A DNA stretch of 64,000 nt from Dermacentor variabilis (GCF_050947875.1 NC_134573.1:34845115-34909114); one strand, 5' to 3'. Counted from the first letter of the stretch, positions 44,017 to 55,943 are shown. The notes: generated from the letters alone by a model not told the origin. Translations and numbers: made by a program.

Positions 44017-46190
44017 AAGCCCCTGTAGCGCCCGTAGGCATAATTGCGGGGGGGGGGGATACACAGTATACATAAGCTCGACAAAATACAGAACTGGTTA
44101 ACCAAAACTAACACAGCAGTAGGAAAGTTCACGCCGCTATCAATTCAACAGAAATGCTCTGAACGATGCCTCAGTGCGACAATCAGCAATTTCCTGCGGT
44201 AGCTGATTCCACTGTGATATTGTGTGTGTGGAAAAAACGAATGCTTGAAGACGTTTGCTCTACAAATAGGTTATCCTTAAAGAATGGTCACTTCTGTGAG
44301 ATAAGAAATGGGGAGGTAAAAGGTAAGTTTCATTATCTATTTTAACCATACCGAAATAAATTCTAAAGAAGCATTTCTAATCTCATGTTTTGTCTGCGTG
44401 TGCTTAATTATTCCTACCCCAAGTTATCCTTAAGTGCAGTAATACTATAAGTGAAGTCATAGTTATTACAGACACAACGGGCTGCGCTGTTCTGTACTTG
44501 GTCGAGCATATTAGACAAAGTTTTGGTTTGCGGGTCCCAGGCCCTACAGGCATACTCTATAGGAGTACTACGTTCGAAAAATATAGTTCTTTAATCTTGC
44601 CAGGAGCTAACCGGAAGTTGCGCTTAACAAAATTTAGCATTTTACATGCTTTCTGTAACATATCAGACGTGCTTAGTCGAAGTTAAATTCGATGAAAAAT
44701 AAACATCTATACATTTATACTCAGTTACTCGCGATAGCTGGACATTGTCTAATGCATAATGAAACATATATGGATTTTGTTTACGTGAAAAGAAGACGTA
44801 TTGACACTTACTGGGGTTATTTGCCACCTAACACACCAGCGTGTTATACGGTCCAAATTGCGTTGCAAGTACTCGTGGTCAGGCAGACCTAATGCAGTGA
44901 TCAATCACACAATCATCCGCATACAGACGCATTTTGCATGACACAACCTGAGCAATGCCATTGATGTAGACCAAAAACAGCAATAGCCCCAAAACAGATC
45001 CGCGGGGAAATCCCCAAGTAACAACAATGTAATCAGATTGTGAGCCATTAATTACAACACGTTGCATGCATTCTTGTAGATAACACTTAATCCAATCAAG
45101 CAATGAAGGAGAGATACCGAGGGATGATAGGTTATACAACAGCAAAACATGGGGAACAGAATGAAATGCCTTTCTAAAATCTAGAAACATACAGCCAGTC
45201 TGTACACCGAGATCGAATGAATGAAAAAGATCGTGGCTGAATTCTAGGAGCCGTGTCGAACAAGAACGACCAGACCTGACATTCACGAAAAAAATTGTTT
45301 TCTGGATGTTTTATTATGGTTGTGTATACTATGTGCTCCAGTGTTTTGCTACACACACTCGTTAGAGAAATTTTCCTGTAGTTGGAGACAATATTTTTTT
45401 TGGTCACTTTTATGGATTGGTACCACGTTTGAAACTTTCCACTCCTTAGGAAAACAAGAAGGACTTAACTATTTCTCAAAAATAATAACCAGGTAGTCGG
45501 CGATTATGTCAGAGCAAGCCTTTAACGCATAAGAAGGTATACCACCAACACCACTTGCAGAAGAAACATTTATATTGCCAAGTAACTTAAGTATACCACC
45601 ATGTGTCACGACCAGTTCCGGCATAGGTTCGAACACATTGTCGGCAATATGCGGTAATTCGTTATGACAAGGAATTGTGAAAGAAGATTGGAAATAAAGA
45701 TTGAAGCAAAAAGCTTTATCGAAATCATCAGTAAGAAGTACACTACCGTTTTTTAAGCTCGGGATGCCAACTGATTCTTTGTTAATTGTTTTCAAACACT
45801 GCCACATTTTTTTTATTATTTTGTAACTTTGGGCCCAATGCTAACAAGTATTTTTCCTTAGCAACCTTGTTTTTTTAATTTTAAATCTTTTCCAAGGGTT
45901 TTTAGCATTACAAATACCAAGCGGCTACGCTGCTTTCTATATCGAAATCATCAGTAAGAAGTACACTACCGTTTTTTAAGCTCGGGATGCCAACTGATTC
46001 TTTGTTAATTGTTTTCAAACACTGCCACATTTTTTTGATTATTTTGTAACTTTGGGCCCAATGCTAACAAGTATTTTTCCTTAGCAACCTTGTTTTTTAA
46101 TTTTAAACCTTTTCCAAGGGTTTTTAGCATTACAAATACCAAGCGGCTACGCTGCTTTCTATAAGCATTCAGAAGACGATGACTCTTATT
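44017..46190 (-). pseudogene. CR1-type LINE, 5'-truncated, reverse transcriptase with many breaks
   Basis: On the minus strand from high to low coordinates: an N-terminal piece (LKNGSVLLTDDFDKAFCFN; VSSASGVGGIPSYALKAC), then the RT palm MFLDFRKAFHSVPHVLLLYN, RGSVLGLLLFLVYINGIAQV and RLYADDCVIDH (YADD near 44,915), then NFVKRNFRLAPGKIKEL and RSTPIEYACRAWDP near 44,520-44,620, and the AAAT-type tail. The block order is that of CR1/Jockey-group RTs. Several stops and frame shifts. A 223-bp part is duplicated in tandem. Confidence 0.8.
45718..46162. repeat. Tandem duplication of 223 bp within the CR1 LINE
   Basis: TATCGAAATCATCAGTAAGA to GCTACGCTGCTTTCTAT occurs at 45,718-45,940 and 45,941-46,162 with only a few differences, mostly in T runs. 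Confidence 0.95.
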
Positions 46191-46194
46191 AATC

Positions 46195-46849
46195 AACCGC
46201 CTATTCATAAGTGGAAAAGTACTTATCAAGAAAGCGGTAAGGCAAGGAGACACAATCTCTCCAATGATAATGAATGCATGTTTAAAAGAAATATTCAGTA
46301 TGTTAGACTGGGAACAATTAGGAGAAGTTCAACTGCGAATATCTCAACACCTTCAGCTTGCCGATGACCTGGCCCTGTTTTACCAACGCTTGACTGAGGA
46401 CCTTAACCAAGAATGTGTGAGAGTGCGGTTCAAGATTAATATGCAAAGACAAAGGTAATGTTGAATACTCTGTCAAGTGAACAAGAATCCATGATGGGCA
46501 GTCAGCCTTTATAATGTTCCAGGAGTGAAGTTTATCTTGGTCATCTACTCTAACGGAGCGGTAATCATGAGAAGGAAATTTACAGAAGAATGAAAATGGG
46601 TCCGAGCACATAGGGCCGGCATTATGAAATTATGACCGTGAGCCTCACCGCTGTCGTTGAAAAGTGTACAATAATACCATTCGCCAACTACTACCATACG
46701 GGGCAGAAACTTGGAGGTTAACAACGAAGCTTGGGAACAAGTTAAGGACCGTTCAAACGCGCGATGGGACGGGAAATATTAGGCGTAGCATTAACAGACA
46801 GGAAGAGTGGTGTTGATCAAAGAGCAAACGGGTGTAGCGGTAGTTGACA
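46195..46849 (+). pseudogene. RTE-type LINE, reverse transcriptase part (left half)
   Basis: With frame changes, the plus strand shows the RTE box KAVRQGDTISP, LKEIFSMLDWEQLGEVQL, LQLADDLALF (degenerate FADD), INMQKTK-like remains, then RRMKMGSEHIG-like and LPYGAETWRLT, with REILGVALTDRKSGVD in another frame. These are successive RTE/BovB landmarks. The coding sequence is cut at 46,849 by the hAT transposon and resumes at 57,308. Confidence 0.75.
46842..46849. repeat. 8-bp target duplication of the hAT element, left
   Basis: AGTTGACA, identical to 57,300-57,307. Confidence 0.92.
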
Positions 46850-46864
46850 CAGGGCCGGATTAAG

Positions 46865-47662
46865 AAAAATGGGGGCCCTGGGCTAGTGCGCATACAGGCC
46901 CCCTTTCCCATATACTGACCCCCCCCCCCTCCACGTCGCCTGCTACGCTACTAGAAGTATGCCATGTTTCATTTTATTTCCACCAAATTAAAAAGAACGA
47001 AGTGCTATCAACGGGATTACTATTATTGTTATTATAAGGAAAACAACAAAACTTGCTTGAAACGCGTGTTGTTGTAAACACCAACAATATGTTCACTTCG
47101 TGATTATTCTGCATTCTGTTTTCAGCAAAAGCCAGGCTTTAAGGAAAAGTTAAGTGCACTCAAGACGAACAAGAACGCAGAAAAGACAATACAGCTCAGA
47201 TGTCGATCCTTCTGAAGCTAGGCTTTGTTTGCATCACTAAGTTTAATCCCGTGAGGAGACGCATGGTTGTATCCAAAAGATTCTTTATTAAAATTCAAGC
47301 ATCAGACTGCACTAATTGTTATACACGTTACTCTATAAATATGCAATAGATATATACAATACTTAAGGCAATACAAACACCATAAGATGCACTAGAATAC
47401 AGATGAAAATTACGAACTGTAATTACAAAACATTATTTGAAAATATTTTCGTTAAAGGTAAGACCCCCCAAGCAAGGACGACACCAAATAAACGTGGCAC
47501 TATCAAAAACAATAAAAATACGGTTCTTTATAAGCACGCTAAATATCATAAGAACAAACAAGAGACGAACAACGAAGATTTGCATATATTTAATTACACT
47601 GCTCAGTGTTTCATTGGAAACGTGGAGGCTGGGAGGCGACACAACGAACTTATTGGAACTAT
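46865..47662 (-). other. Non-coding 3' region of the hAT element
   Basis: Between the transposase end and the left terminal repeat; AT-rich and without coding signal. Confidence 0.6.
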
Positions 47663-50560
47663 TCATGTATAGCGCAAACAGTCCTCTTTTAAAAATGGGA
47701 TCTTTCGTGCCTTCGCTTTGGCGAAATCAGATATAGTCTGTTCGAAGGATAGATCGCGGAGGAGGTCACTTTCAATGGACATGATAGCAAGCGAGTTCAC
47801 CTTGTCGTCAAGGAGGCTCGAACGAAGGCGATTTCTTATCAGCGACAACTTGGAAAACGATTGTTCGGTCTCACAGTTTGCCACGGGTATGCTTAAGTAC
47901 ATTCGCAGAGCAGTAGAAAGATTCGGAAGCACATCAATAAGCTTTCTGTCGTGCAGCTACTTCATTATTCCCAGGGGACTCGTCCTGGCACACAGAGCTG
48001 TGAAGAAAGCTCGCAAAGTGAGCGATTTCAGAGGAAAATGCTGGCTCCAAATCCTTTTTGTAGGTTTTCACCAGCTTCTCAGCCTGCTGTGCCAGAGAGG
48101 CCTCGCTCCCAACTTCTGTCAGCAATTTTAAGAATCCGAACCTTTCGCAGAGTTCAGCGTATGCAGCCTTTCGCGCTCGCAAAGCAGAGCCTAGACTGTC
48201 AACTGCAACCTTGTAGGTCTCTACTATAAGCTTTTTTCTACCTTGTAACGCACCATCGCTTTTTCCGTCCGGGTGCTTACTCAAAACGATGCGTTTGCCC
48301 TCATCCTGATAACATTGATTGATACTTAGCGTGCGTGCTCTTTCTTCTAAGGTATCAAAAAGAGGTCGCAAAGAATTAAAGCCTTCTAGAGAGCTCAGCA
48401 GGTCTACAGCAGTTGAAATGTCTAGGCCTGGTTCCTGAAGTGCTACGCTCGTTTTGTCAAAGCGCTCCAAGATTTCTCTCCAGAAAATCGCCATGAATGC
48501 AGTCTCTAGTATTGTCATTTTCTTCAAGAGAGAGTGCGCTTCGTTCCTAGTGTCACTGTTTTCTTCCTCGTTCTTTGATATAGCTTCAAGGCAACGCCAG
48601 ACTGCATTGAAATTTTTCAGAATGGACTCACATTATTGAGCATGTCTTGACCAGCTGGTCTCAGAGAGACTTTTCAAAACAGGCTGCTGGCCAGTTCCAC
48701 CCATGCTGTTCAAAAGATACCTCCATCGCTTAGGTGAGGCAGCAAATAACACACACAGTCTCTTAAGTACAGTGAAAAATTTGACTGCCTCAAGGCAACT
48801 GTCAGCGCTACACGCGCCAACTAAGTTCAGTGAATGACCAGCGCGCGGCACGTAGACTGCAAATTCGTTCAGGTGTTTGATTTCAGCTTGCAGTCCTTGG
48901 TATTTTCCTGACATATTACTCGCGTTATCATAAGCTTGGCCCCTACAATCATCAATTGAGATGCCATCGGTCAAGAAGGACATCCCGGTATCGAAAAGAT
49001 ACAAGCCGGTATGCGATTCAATTGGAACAAATCCAAGAAAGCGTTCGTACATTTTCCCATTTAAATACTATCGTAAAACAACTGACAGCTGATCAACATG
49101 AGTAAGGTCTGGAGTCGAATCAACAATTAAAGAGAAGTATTTTGCGCGTTTCACTTCGTCAACGAGACGTTCCTTGACAGCCTTTGCCATACGCTCGATA
49201 AATTCGTCACAAATGGTTTTTGACAGATACGATGCGTGACCTTTTTCTTTGTGCCCGTAGCGTTTGCTGTGCTCCTCTAGAAAGGGATCAAACTTGGCAA
49301 TGGTCTCAAGCACTCCCACGTAATTTCCATTTCATGGTGAACCAAAAATCTCTTCACTGCCCCTAAACGCTAGGTTGCGCTCAGCTAGGAGCTTAACTAC
49401 AACGACTACGCGCTTCAACACCTTTGCCCAGTTAGCGGTCTCAGTGACAAGACGCTTAACCAGCTCCTTGTCAATTGTTCTGCTCGAGTTAGAGCGGGCG
49501 AGTCATGCTGCCGCGTAGTTCCGGTGCTCGACGCTATTTTCATGTGCGCAACCCTTTTCTTATGCTCTTTTCCAATGAGAAAAGCCGTGCGTGGTGAAAG
49601 CACTGGGGTTGCTTGAAATCGAAAATAGTTTGCACATGAAACAGTAAACGGAACCTTTGGACTCCGAGTACAGTAACCAGTGTCGCTCGTACGCCTCCAC
49701 ATTTACAGCCTTTTGCACGAAAAGATGAGGTGAAATATAGCGTTTCTCAGTTTTGTATTGCCTTTCGGAAGACGGAAAATTTTCTGCCCAATTTCGAAAA
49801 TACAATGGCCCTTTCTCAAGGCATACATTCCGAAAGCTGTCAGTTATAACGTCCGGACACTTAGCAGGGTCACTTCGGAGAATCTCGCAACGTACCTCTT
49901 GCTGCGGGGGTGCCTGTACTGCTGTGTTGCCGCAACGAGTAGCCGTCTCATTTGTCCTCTCGAGGCAGACTTTGTGGGTGGGAACGTGATTATTTGAAGC
50001 CAAACTAACAGGAAACAAGTGAGTCGGTTCTTGGAGTATTGTTTCCTGGTGCTCGTCAGTAGAAGAAGGCTCATCGGGAAGGTTTGGAACCTATTGATCA
50101 GCAGTAGTAGAAATCGGGCATGGCGGACCGGACACCTGGAGCACTACATGTGGCAAGCGCCCAGCCGAGTAGCATGGACGTTGCTGACTCAGGAACAGGA
50201 CAGGGCCCGGTTAGCGTCGGTTGCTCAGAAAGATGGTCGACCGAGGTTGGCACCGTTTTCACAGGATCCAGACAACCAAGATGAGTTGGTTGTCTCGACA
50301 GGAAACCTTGCTTCTCGACAGGAAACCGTGGTGATGGAGTTGGCAAGTCCTCCACAGAAGCACAGTCGGTACTATTGGGAGTTTGACACGGACTCTGGGT
50401 AGAGCGATCATACTGCTCCGCGGAAGCTGCATTCAGTGGGTATTTTGTCATCTTTGGTAGCTTCTTTTCACGCGCTTCTCTTTCTAACTTCGCCTTTCGT
50501 TTAGACGCACCACTTTTATGCTTCCGACCAAGCATTTTCGCATGAATGGATGCTAATTGT
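47663..50560 (-). pseudogene. hAT transposase, TTF-finger/DUF4371/hATC type (ZMYM1-like)
   Basis: Minus strand. N-terminus: KMLGRKHKSGASKRKAKLE near 50,540. A TTF-type finger follows (RHWLLYSESKGSVYCFMCKL at about 49,620-49,680). Then the DUF4371 region: NYVGVLETIAKFDPFLEEH, FIERMAKAVKERLVDEVK, YFSLIVDSTPDLTHVDQLSV, then GQAYDNASNMSGKYQGLQAE and VPRAGHSLNLVGACS. The C-terminal hATC dimerisation domain is LSIPVANCETEQSFSKLSLI near 47,880. The frame is continuous over long spans with stops near 49,330, 49,066 and 48,640, and frame changes near 47,933 and upstream of 49,400. It would bind and excise the element. Inactive now, and also separated from its 5' region by PLE-C. Confidence 0.88.
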
Positions 50561-50695
50561 TCATTGGGCACTTCGTCAGCACGACGCGACCGCAGATGTC
50601 CGACGGTGGCCATCCCGATGACTGGCGCACGCTGCCTGGATGGTCCGTGGCTGGCCGAATGTGGTGCGTCCCCCGGGAGCTCCTCAGCGGGCGGG

Positions 50696-50705
50696 CTTAT
50701 GCAAA
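50696..50705. repeat. 10-bp target duplication of PLE-C, left
   Basis: CTTATGCAAA, identical to 56,129-56,138. Confidence 0.88.
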
Positions 50706-50854
50706 CTTGAATTAGGAAGGAAAAGCGCCAACTAAGACGATCACAAGTGGGGAGAACGACACAGGACAAGCGCCAACTTCATCTATCTTTATTCACCGAA
50801 AAATCAGCAAATATAAGGAAAATTACAGACTTGCGCACAATGACCATAATGCAT
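50706..50854 (-). repeat. PLE-C left pseudo-LTR
   Basis: Contains CACTTGTGATCGTCTTAGTT and CCTTCCTAATTCAAG on the minus strand, inverted relative to 55,944-56,090 and repeated near 54,405-54,500. Confidence 0.75.
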
Positions 50855-50991
50855 CATCTGCCAAACCGTTCTAGATAGGACATTTCGCTTTTGAACAGGG
50901 TCACGGAAGTATCACTAACACAGTTTTTTCCTCTTTTCTTTATATGGAAGGCTTCCAAAACCTCACGTGCCTTTGTTTCCCTGCTTCTGCC
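50855..50991 (-). pseudogene. PLE-C minus arm, last part of the endonuclease
   Basis: On the minus strand: GRSRETKAREVLEAFHIKK, NCVSDTSVTLF, then YLERFGR and a stop. It is the continuation of the frame at 52,068, cut by the I-type LINE. At the break the left copy reads AGA where the other copies have TGA. Confidence 0.75.
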
Positions 50992-52067
50992 AGAGAGAGA
51001 GAGAGAGAGAGAGAGAGACAACTTCATGTAGTCGCCTGCAGAACGACACCATGACTAAATGGCGCCGTGACGCGGGCCCTGACGTCTTCTCAGCGGGTGG
51101 TCTCTACTCAACTCGAGCGCGTGTTACTCCCGCGGTCGGTCGCCCTGAGGGGCAACGTTCCGTCGGTTTCGCTCGGCCTTTGTCTTTCAAGAGCCGCCGA
51201 GACCTGCTGGACGGCCTAGGTTTGACTTTCGTGGTCGTAGCATTCCGCCGCAGCCGCGAGTCGCGGCGGAATCGTTGTACTTGTCGAAGCCTCATTGGGG
51301 AACTTGGTGCAATCCCATAGGATGTGCGTCAGGGTGGCCCTCTCCCGCTGGCACACGCGGCACAGATCACTAACATATAATTTAGGGTATAGATGAATCA
51401 TTAACACTAGGGTGGGTAAAGAACCAGTTTGTGCTTGTCTGAACAGCACCGCCTCCACTCGGCTCAGCCCCGGGTGCGGGGGTGGGAAAGTCCTTCGAGC
51501 CAGGCGGTGGAACTGTGTAAGTTCATTGAACATCGTCATGCGGTACTTTGCACCACACCACGTTGGACGGTCGGTTGCAGCGGCGCGGTTGGTGAGCGCT
51601 CGCGCCACTGCGTGTGCCGTCTCGTTGTCGTTATCGTGCTTCTCGGACGCATCGTTGCCCGCGTGCGCCGGGAACCACTTGATTCTAACATACCAATTCT
51701 GTCGTTTCAGGTCAGCCGAGCACAGAACGCGCACAGCCTCACCACACACTTTACCCTTTGCATAATTCCGCACTGCACTTCGCGAATCGCACAACACCGT
51801 CTGGCACCCGGGGTCGGCAATGGCCAGGGCAATGGCCACCTCCTCCACCTGACACGCCTCGCGGACCCGTAAGCTCGCCGCTGCCCTCGTCGCGCCGGAC
51901 GACGCCTCGATGACGGTAGCTACGAACGCCGCGCAGTCTCCCTGGTATTCTGCCGCATCCACGAACCTTGCGTGCTCGTCCTTGGCGTGAAAGTCGATGA
52001 GGGCCTTGGCCCTCGCCGCTCTTCTCTCCTTGTTATACTCCAGGTTCATGTTTCTCGGGATGAGGTC
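50992..52067 (-). mobile_element. 5'-truncated I-type LINE: RNase H and C-terminal finger
   Basis: Minus strand. The GA tract at 50,992-51,018 is its (TC)n 3' tail. The open frame 51,216-52,049 reads AAFVATVIEASSGATRAAAS, TVLCDSRSAVRNY (RNase H), IKWFPAHAGNDASEKHDNDN, ETAHAVARAL and CRVCQRERATLTHILWDC (CX2CX7HX4C as in the LINE at 38-43 kb). Flanking CTTCTGCC (50,984-50,991) and CTTCAGCC (52,068-52,075) are the target duplication with one change. It split the PLE-C minus arm. A separate family from the complete LINE, judging by the tail and sequence. Confidence 0.85.
51216..52049 (-). CDS. I-type LINE ORF2 C-terminal region (partial, open)
   Basis: 277 codons open to a stop at 51,216. The frame starts inside ORF2 because the insertion is 5'-truncated, so the ATG is not a real start. 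RNase H residues are visible (Asp in CDSRSAV; His in PAHAGND; following Asp/Glu). No stop or shift is found, so the copy is young. The region 51,019-51,215 is its 3' untranslated part. Without RT and endonuclease it can do nothing alone. Confidence 0.8.
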   Translation of the reverse strand: MNLEYNKERRAARAKALIDFHAKDEHARFVDAAEYQGDCAAFVATVIEASSGATRAAASLRVREACQVEEVAIALAIADPGCQTVLCDSRSAVRNYAKGKVCGEAVRVLCSADLKRQNWYVRIKWFPAHAGNDASEKHDNDNETAHAVARALTNRAAATDRPTWCGAKYRMTMFNELTQFHRLARRTFPPPHPGLSRVEAVLFRQAQTGSLPTLVLMIHLYPKLYVSDLCRVCQRERATLTHILWDCTKFPNEASTSTTIPPRLAAAAECYDHESQT

Positions 52068-54377
52068 CTTCAGCCAAGAATCTTTATCTCTCCGAACCGT
52101 GGTTCACACTTCCTGCAGTACTGGCATTGTTTTCGTGGCGAATGTTCTGCCGCTCGGTCACACGCAGTGCAATTTGCGCAATGTTGCGAAAGATGCGCAC
52201 CTCCTTCTTTCAGCGACCGCACATGTTCAGCTGCACGGTCATTCACGCATCTGCCTGTTTGGCCCACATAGGTTTTCCCGAAGGTCAAAGGTATTTCATA
52301 TACCACACCGGTGCAGCACTTTACAAACTGCTTTCCATGTTTTTTGGTGCAGTTGCTCCTCGTACCCTGGCTCGCGACGCGGGCGCAGAGCTGAGCTTGC
52401 TTTCGAGGAGCCGAAAACACGACTGGGACGCCGTGCCTGTTTGCCACCTTTTTCATATTGTGGGCTATCCTATGTACATACGGAACCACTTCCGAATTCG
52501 CAGCTAGTTGTTTTTCTTGTGCGCACTGTTTCTTAACCATGTCACCTTTGATTTTTTGCAAGATCGCTTCAGCCACTGCTGTGATAACCGTGCTTGGGAA
52601 CCCCGATGAAACCAACCTATCAACTTGCTTGTCAAAGCTCGCATGCATTGCATGGTCACACGATTTCACGAGAGCAGACTCAAGACAAAGTTTAGCAATG
52701 GAACGTTTTACGGTTTTTTGAATGCGCCGACGCATAAGGAAGAATCTCCTTTTGTGCTCGAGGTGCGTACTGCCAACATACATGATCTTCACCCAAGGTA
52801 ATGTTTATGTCTAAAAACTGCAATCGCCCCTGCAAGGGTAGCTCATGCGTGAAAACCAACCCCCGTCCCTCCTCTTTAAAGTTATCTAGGACAGTGCTTA
52901 CACCATCTGTGTAAGTCAACACGTTCAGTTTGTTAAAAACTATTAAAAAATCGTCAACATACACGAACACCTTTAGTACACCCTTTCCTGCTAAAATTGG
53001 CTCCAAGGCGCTGTCAATACAGGTTAAGAAAATGTTAGTAAGCACCGGGGCTACGCAGGATCCAATACAAATCCCTTGTCTTTGTCGATAAAACTTGTTC
53101 TCGAAAGAGATGAACGTCACATCAAGGTAAAATTCTAGCATTTTCATAAAATTGTCTATTGACACGCCAGAGGAGTTTTGGAACTCTACTGCACCGTTAC
53201 TATCTATAGCATCTCTAACAGAACGAAATAAGGCATCGTGGGGCACAGAGTAAAACAAGTCTTCAACATCTACTGAAAACACATAACCAATGGAAGTACC
53301 TTCCTCAAGAAACCTGACAACATCTTTTGAACTCTTTGTGGCGTACGGATCTTGAACTTTAAGGGATGTAAGGTGCTTTTGAAGAAACTTGCTTAGCACA
53401 ACCTGCCAAGTTCCATTTTCGCTGACCACCGTTCTGAATGGCACGGACGGTTTGTGCGTTTCGGCCGTGAAGAAAACGGAAAGGGCATTGCTTTTGCTGT
53501 TACCAATGTCATTGGCCAGCCTGCTCAGATCTAATTCTTTGCACATCGCAGCCACCTTGCCTTTCACTCGCGTCGCACTAGCTTTCAGAGGGATGAAGTT
53601 CTTCGCAATTGCTTCGCCGGATCTTTTTTGAAGCTCTTCCTCGGTGAGCACCACGAACCCACCATCCTTGTCAGGTTGAAGAAGCCGGAGTCTATTCTTC
53701 CTGAAATACGACACGACTTTTCCCATAGAATCTTTGCTAGTCAACGTGTTAGTGCTGGTCGCAGATCTTATAAGCGTATCCAGGCCATCCAGTAGGCATC
53801 TTTCACGGTTTTCTTCTAACGCCTTTCCTGCTATGCGCCTATTAAGCGCCAACAACTCATGTGCTTCTATCCGTGGCTCGTGGCTGAATTTCGGACCTTT
53901 GTTCAACACATGCCTGACATCGTTGGGAAGATCAACGTCTCCGATAACCGTCACCAGCTTTTCCGGGGGCTTCTTGTCCTTCTTCAAAGAAGACGACTGT
54001 AAACACTGGTTCAGTGTCTGAGCCCACCAAAACTCAGTCATACTTCCTATAAGGCGTCGAATTGCACGAAGCTTGTTCTCCGCTTGCCATCCTGTATCCA
54101 CCTTGTAACAAATCGCACGCACATGGTCTTCACATCTTCTAATCTGCCGCCACAACTCTGCTTTCAAGAACCTGCAAATGCGTTTTACCAGTCCGACGGG
54201 TGGTCGCAAGTAACCGAAAAGGGCACTCACGTCCGCTGGAACCAGTCCCTTTCGAAGGCAAAACGAAACGTATCTTGCACGGCACGTTGATGCAACGATG
54301 ATGGAAACGATGGCATTCAGTTGAAAATCCGACGATAGGCTGTCACATAAAAAAAGGGCCCTGTGTTTTCGAAACAT
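52068..54377 (-). CDS. PLE-C polyprotein: reverse transcriptase plus GIY-YIG (one frameshift)
   Basis: The minus strand starts MFRKHRALFLCDSL and runs 561 codons, then continues in another frame from about 52,700. RT landmarks: LLQPDKDGGFVVLTEEE, VFFTAETHKPSVPFRTVV, FSVDVEDLFYSVPHDALF, QGICIGSCVAPVL and FVYVDDFLIVF. After LPYASAHSK a run of six A (expected five) shifts the frame; read in the next frame it continues KTVKRSIAKLCLESA, VVFSAPRKQAQLC and YEIPLTFGKTYVGQTGRC. A distinctive Cys-rich stretch follows (CANCTACDRAA; CQYCRKC). A TGA near 52,070 precedes the last 45 codons. Close to 800 residues in total, near full length for a PLE, and the best preserved in the window. Confidence 0.9.
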
Positions 54378-54502
54378 AGTTCAGGACAACGTTCATTTGG
54401 GCTAGATGGTGCATACTTGAATTAGGAAGGAACAGCGCCAACTAAGACGATCACAAGTGGGGAGAACGACACAGGACAAGTGCCAACTTCATCTATCTTT
54501 CT
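54378..54502 (-). repeat. PLE-C inner pseudo-LTR (5' of the minus ORF)
   Basis: Reverse complement contains CTTGTGATCGTCTTAGTTGG, CAAGTATGCACCATCTAGCC and GTCCTGAAC directly before the ORF. The same series ends the element at 56,128, so the outer extension is the first part of the next unit. Confidence 0.75.
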
Positions 54503-55943
54503 TCAAAAGCACCTTACATCCCTTAAAGTTCAAGATCCGTAAGCCACAAAGAATTCAAAAGATGTTGTCAGGTTTCTTGAGGAAGGTACTTCCATTGGTT
54601 ATGTGTTTTCAGTAGATGTTGACTTGTTTCACTCTGTGCCCCACGATGCCTTATTTCGTTCTGTTAGAGATGCTATAGATAGTAACGGTGCAGTAGAGTT
54701 CCAAAACTCCTCTGGCGTGTCAATAGGCAATTTTATGAAAATGCTAGAATTTTACCTTGATGTGACGTTCATCTCTTTCGAGAACAAGTTTTATCGACAA
54801 AGACAAAGAATTTGTATTGGATCCTGCGTAGCCCCGGTGCTTACTAACATTTTCTTAACCTGTACTGACAGCGCCTTTGAGCCAATTTTAGCAGGAAAGG
54901 GTGTACTAAAAGTGGTCAGGTATGTTGACAATTTTTAAATAATTTTTAACAAACTGAACGTGCTGACTTACACAGATGGTGTAAGCACGGTCCTAGACAG
55001 CTTTAAAGAGGAGGGACGGGGGTTGGTTTTCACGCATGAGCTACCCTTGCAGGGGCGATTGCAGTTTTTAGACATAGACATTACCTTGGGTGAAGATCAT
55101 ATGTGTTGGCAGTACGCACCTCGAGCACAAAAGGAGATTCTTCCTTATGCGTCGGCGCATTCAAAAAACCGTAAAACGTTCCATTGCTAAACTTTGTCTT
55201 GAGTCTGCTCTCGTGAAATCGTGTGACCATGCAATGTGTGCGAGCTTTGACAAGCAAGTTGATAGGTTGGTTTCGGCGGGGTTCCCAAGCACGGTTATCA
55301 CAGCAGTGGCTGAAGCGATCTTGCAAAAAATCAAAGGTGACATGGTTAAGAAACCTTGCGCACAAGAAAAACAACTAGCTGCGAAGCCGGAAGTGGTTCC
55401 GTATGTACATAGGATAGCCCACAATATGAAAAAGGTGGCAAACAGGCACGGCGTCCCAGTCGTGTTTTCGGCTCCTCGAAAGCAACCTCAGCTCTGCGCT
55501 CGCGTCGCGAGCCAGGGTACGAGGAGCAACTGCACCAAAAAACATGGAAAGCAGTTTGTAAAGTGCTGCACCGGTGTGGTATATGAAATACCTTTGACCT
55601 TCGGGAAAACCTATGTGGGCCAAACGGGCAGATGCGTGAATGACCGTGCAGCTGAACATGTGCGGTCGCTGAAAGAAGGAGGTGCGCATCTTTCGCAACA
55701 TTGCGCAAATTGCACTGCGTGTGACCGAGCGGCAGAACACTCGCCACGAAAACAATGCCAGTACTGCAGGAAGTGTGAACCACGGTTCGGAGAGATAAAG
55801 ATTCTTGGCTGAAGTAGGGAAACAAAGGCACGTGAGGTTTTGGAAGCCTTCCATATAAAGAAAAGAGGAAAAAACTGTGTTAGTGATACTTCCGTGACCC
55901 TGTTCAAAAGCGAAATGTCCTATCTAGAACGGTTCGGCAGATG
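54503..55943 (+). pseudogene. PLE-C plus arm: partial reverse transcriptase and GIY-YIG
   Basis: It starts abruptly at the codons of LQKHLTSLKVQDPYA, continues FSVDVDLFHSVPHDALF (one codon lost), RQRICIGSCVAPVL and RYVDNFX (YVDD changed to YVDN and followed by a stop near 54,939), then GRLQFLDIDITLGEDHMCW. After the same A6 frameshift it reads KTVKRSIAKLCLESA to EIKILG with a TGA at 55,810, then SRETKAREVLEAFHIKK to YLERFGR and a stop near 55,943. Nearly identical to the minus arm in the last 240 codons. The RT is dead. Confidence 0.88.

Noticed and set aside
52127..52536. Plus-strand open frames over the PLE-C endonuclease
   Set aside because: Shadows of the minus-strand coding sequence; the mirror set appears at 55,346-55,907.
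52690..52710. Slippery A AAA AAC heptamer as -1 frameshift signal in PLE-C
   Set aside because: The heptamer is in phase, but a -1 shift runs into a stop two codons later. The continuation needs +1, so a simple extra A is more likely.
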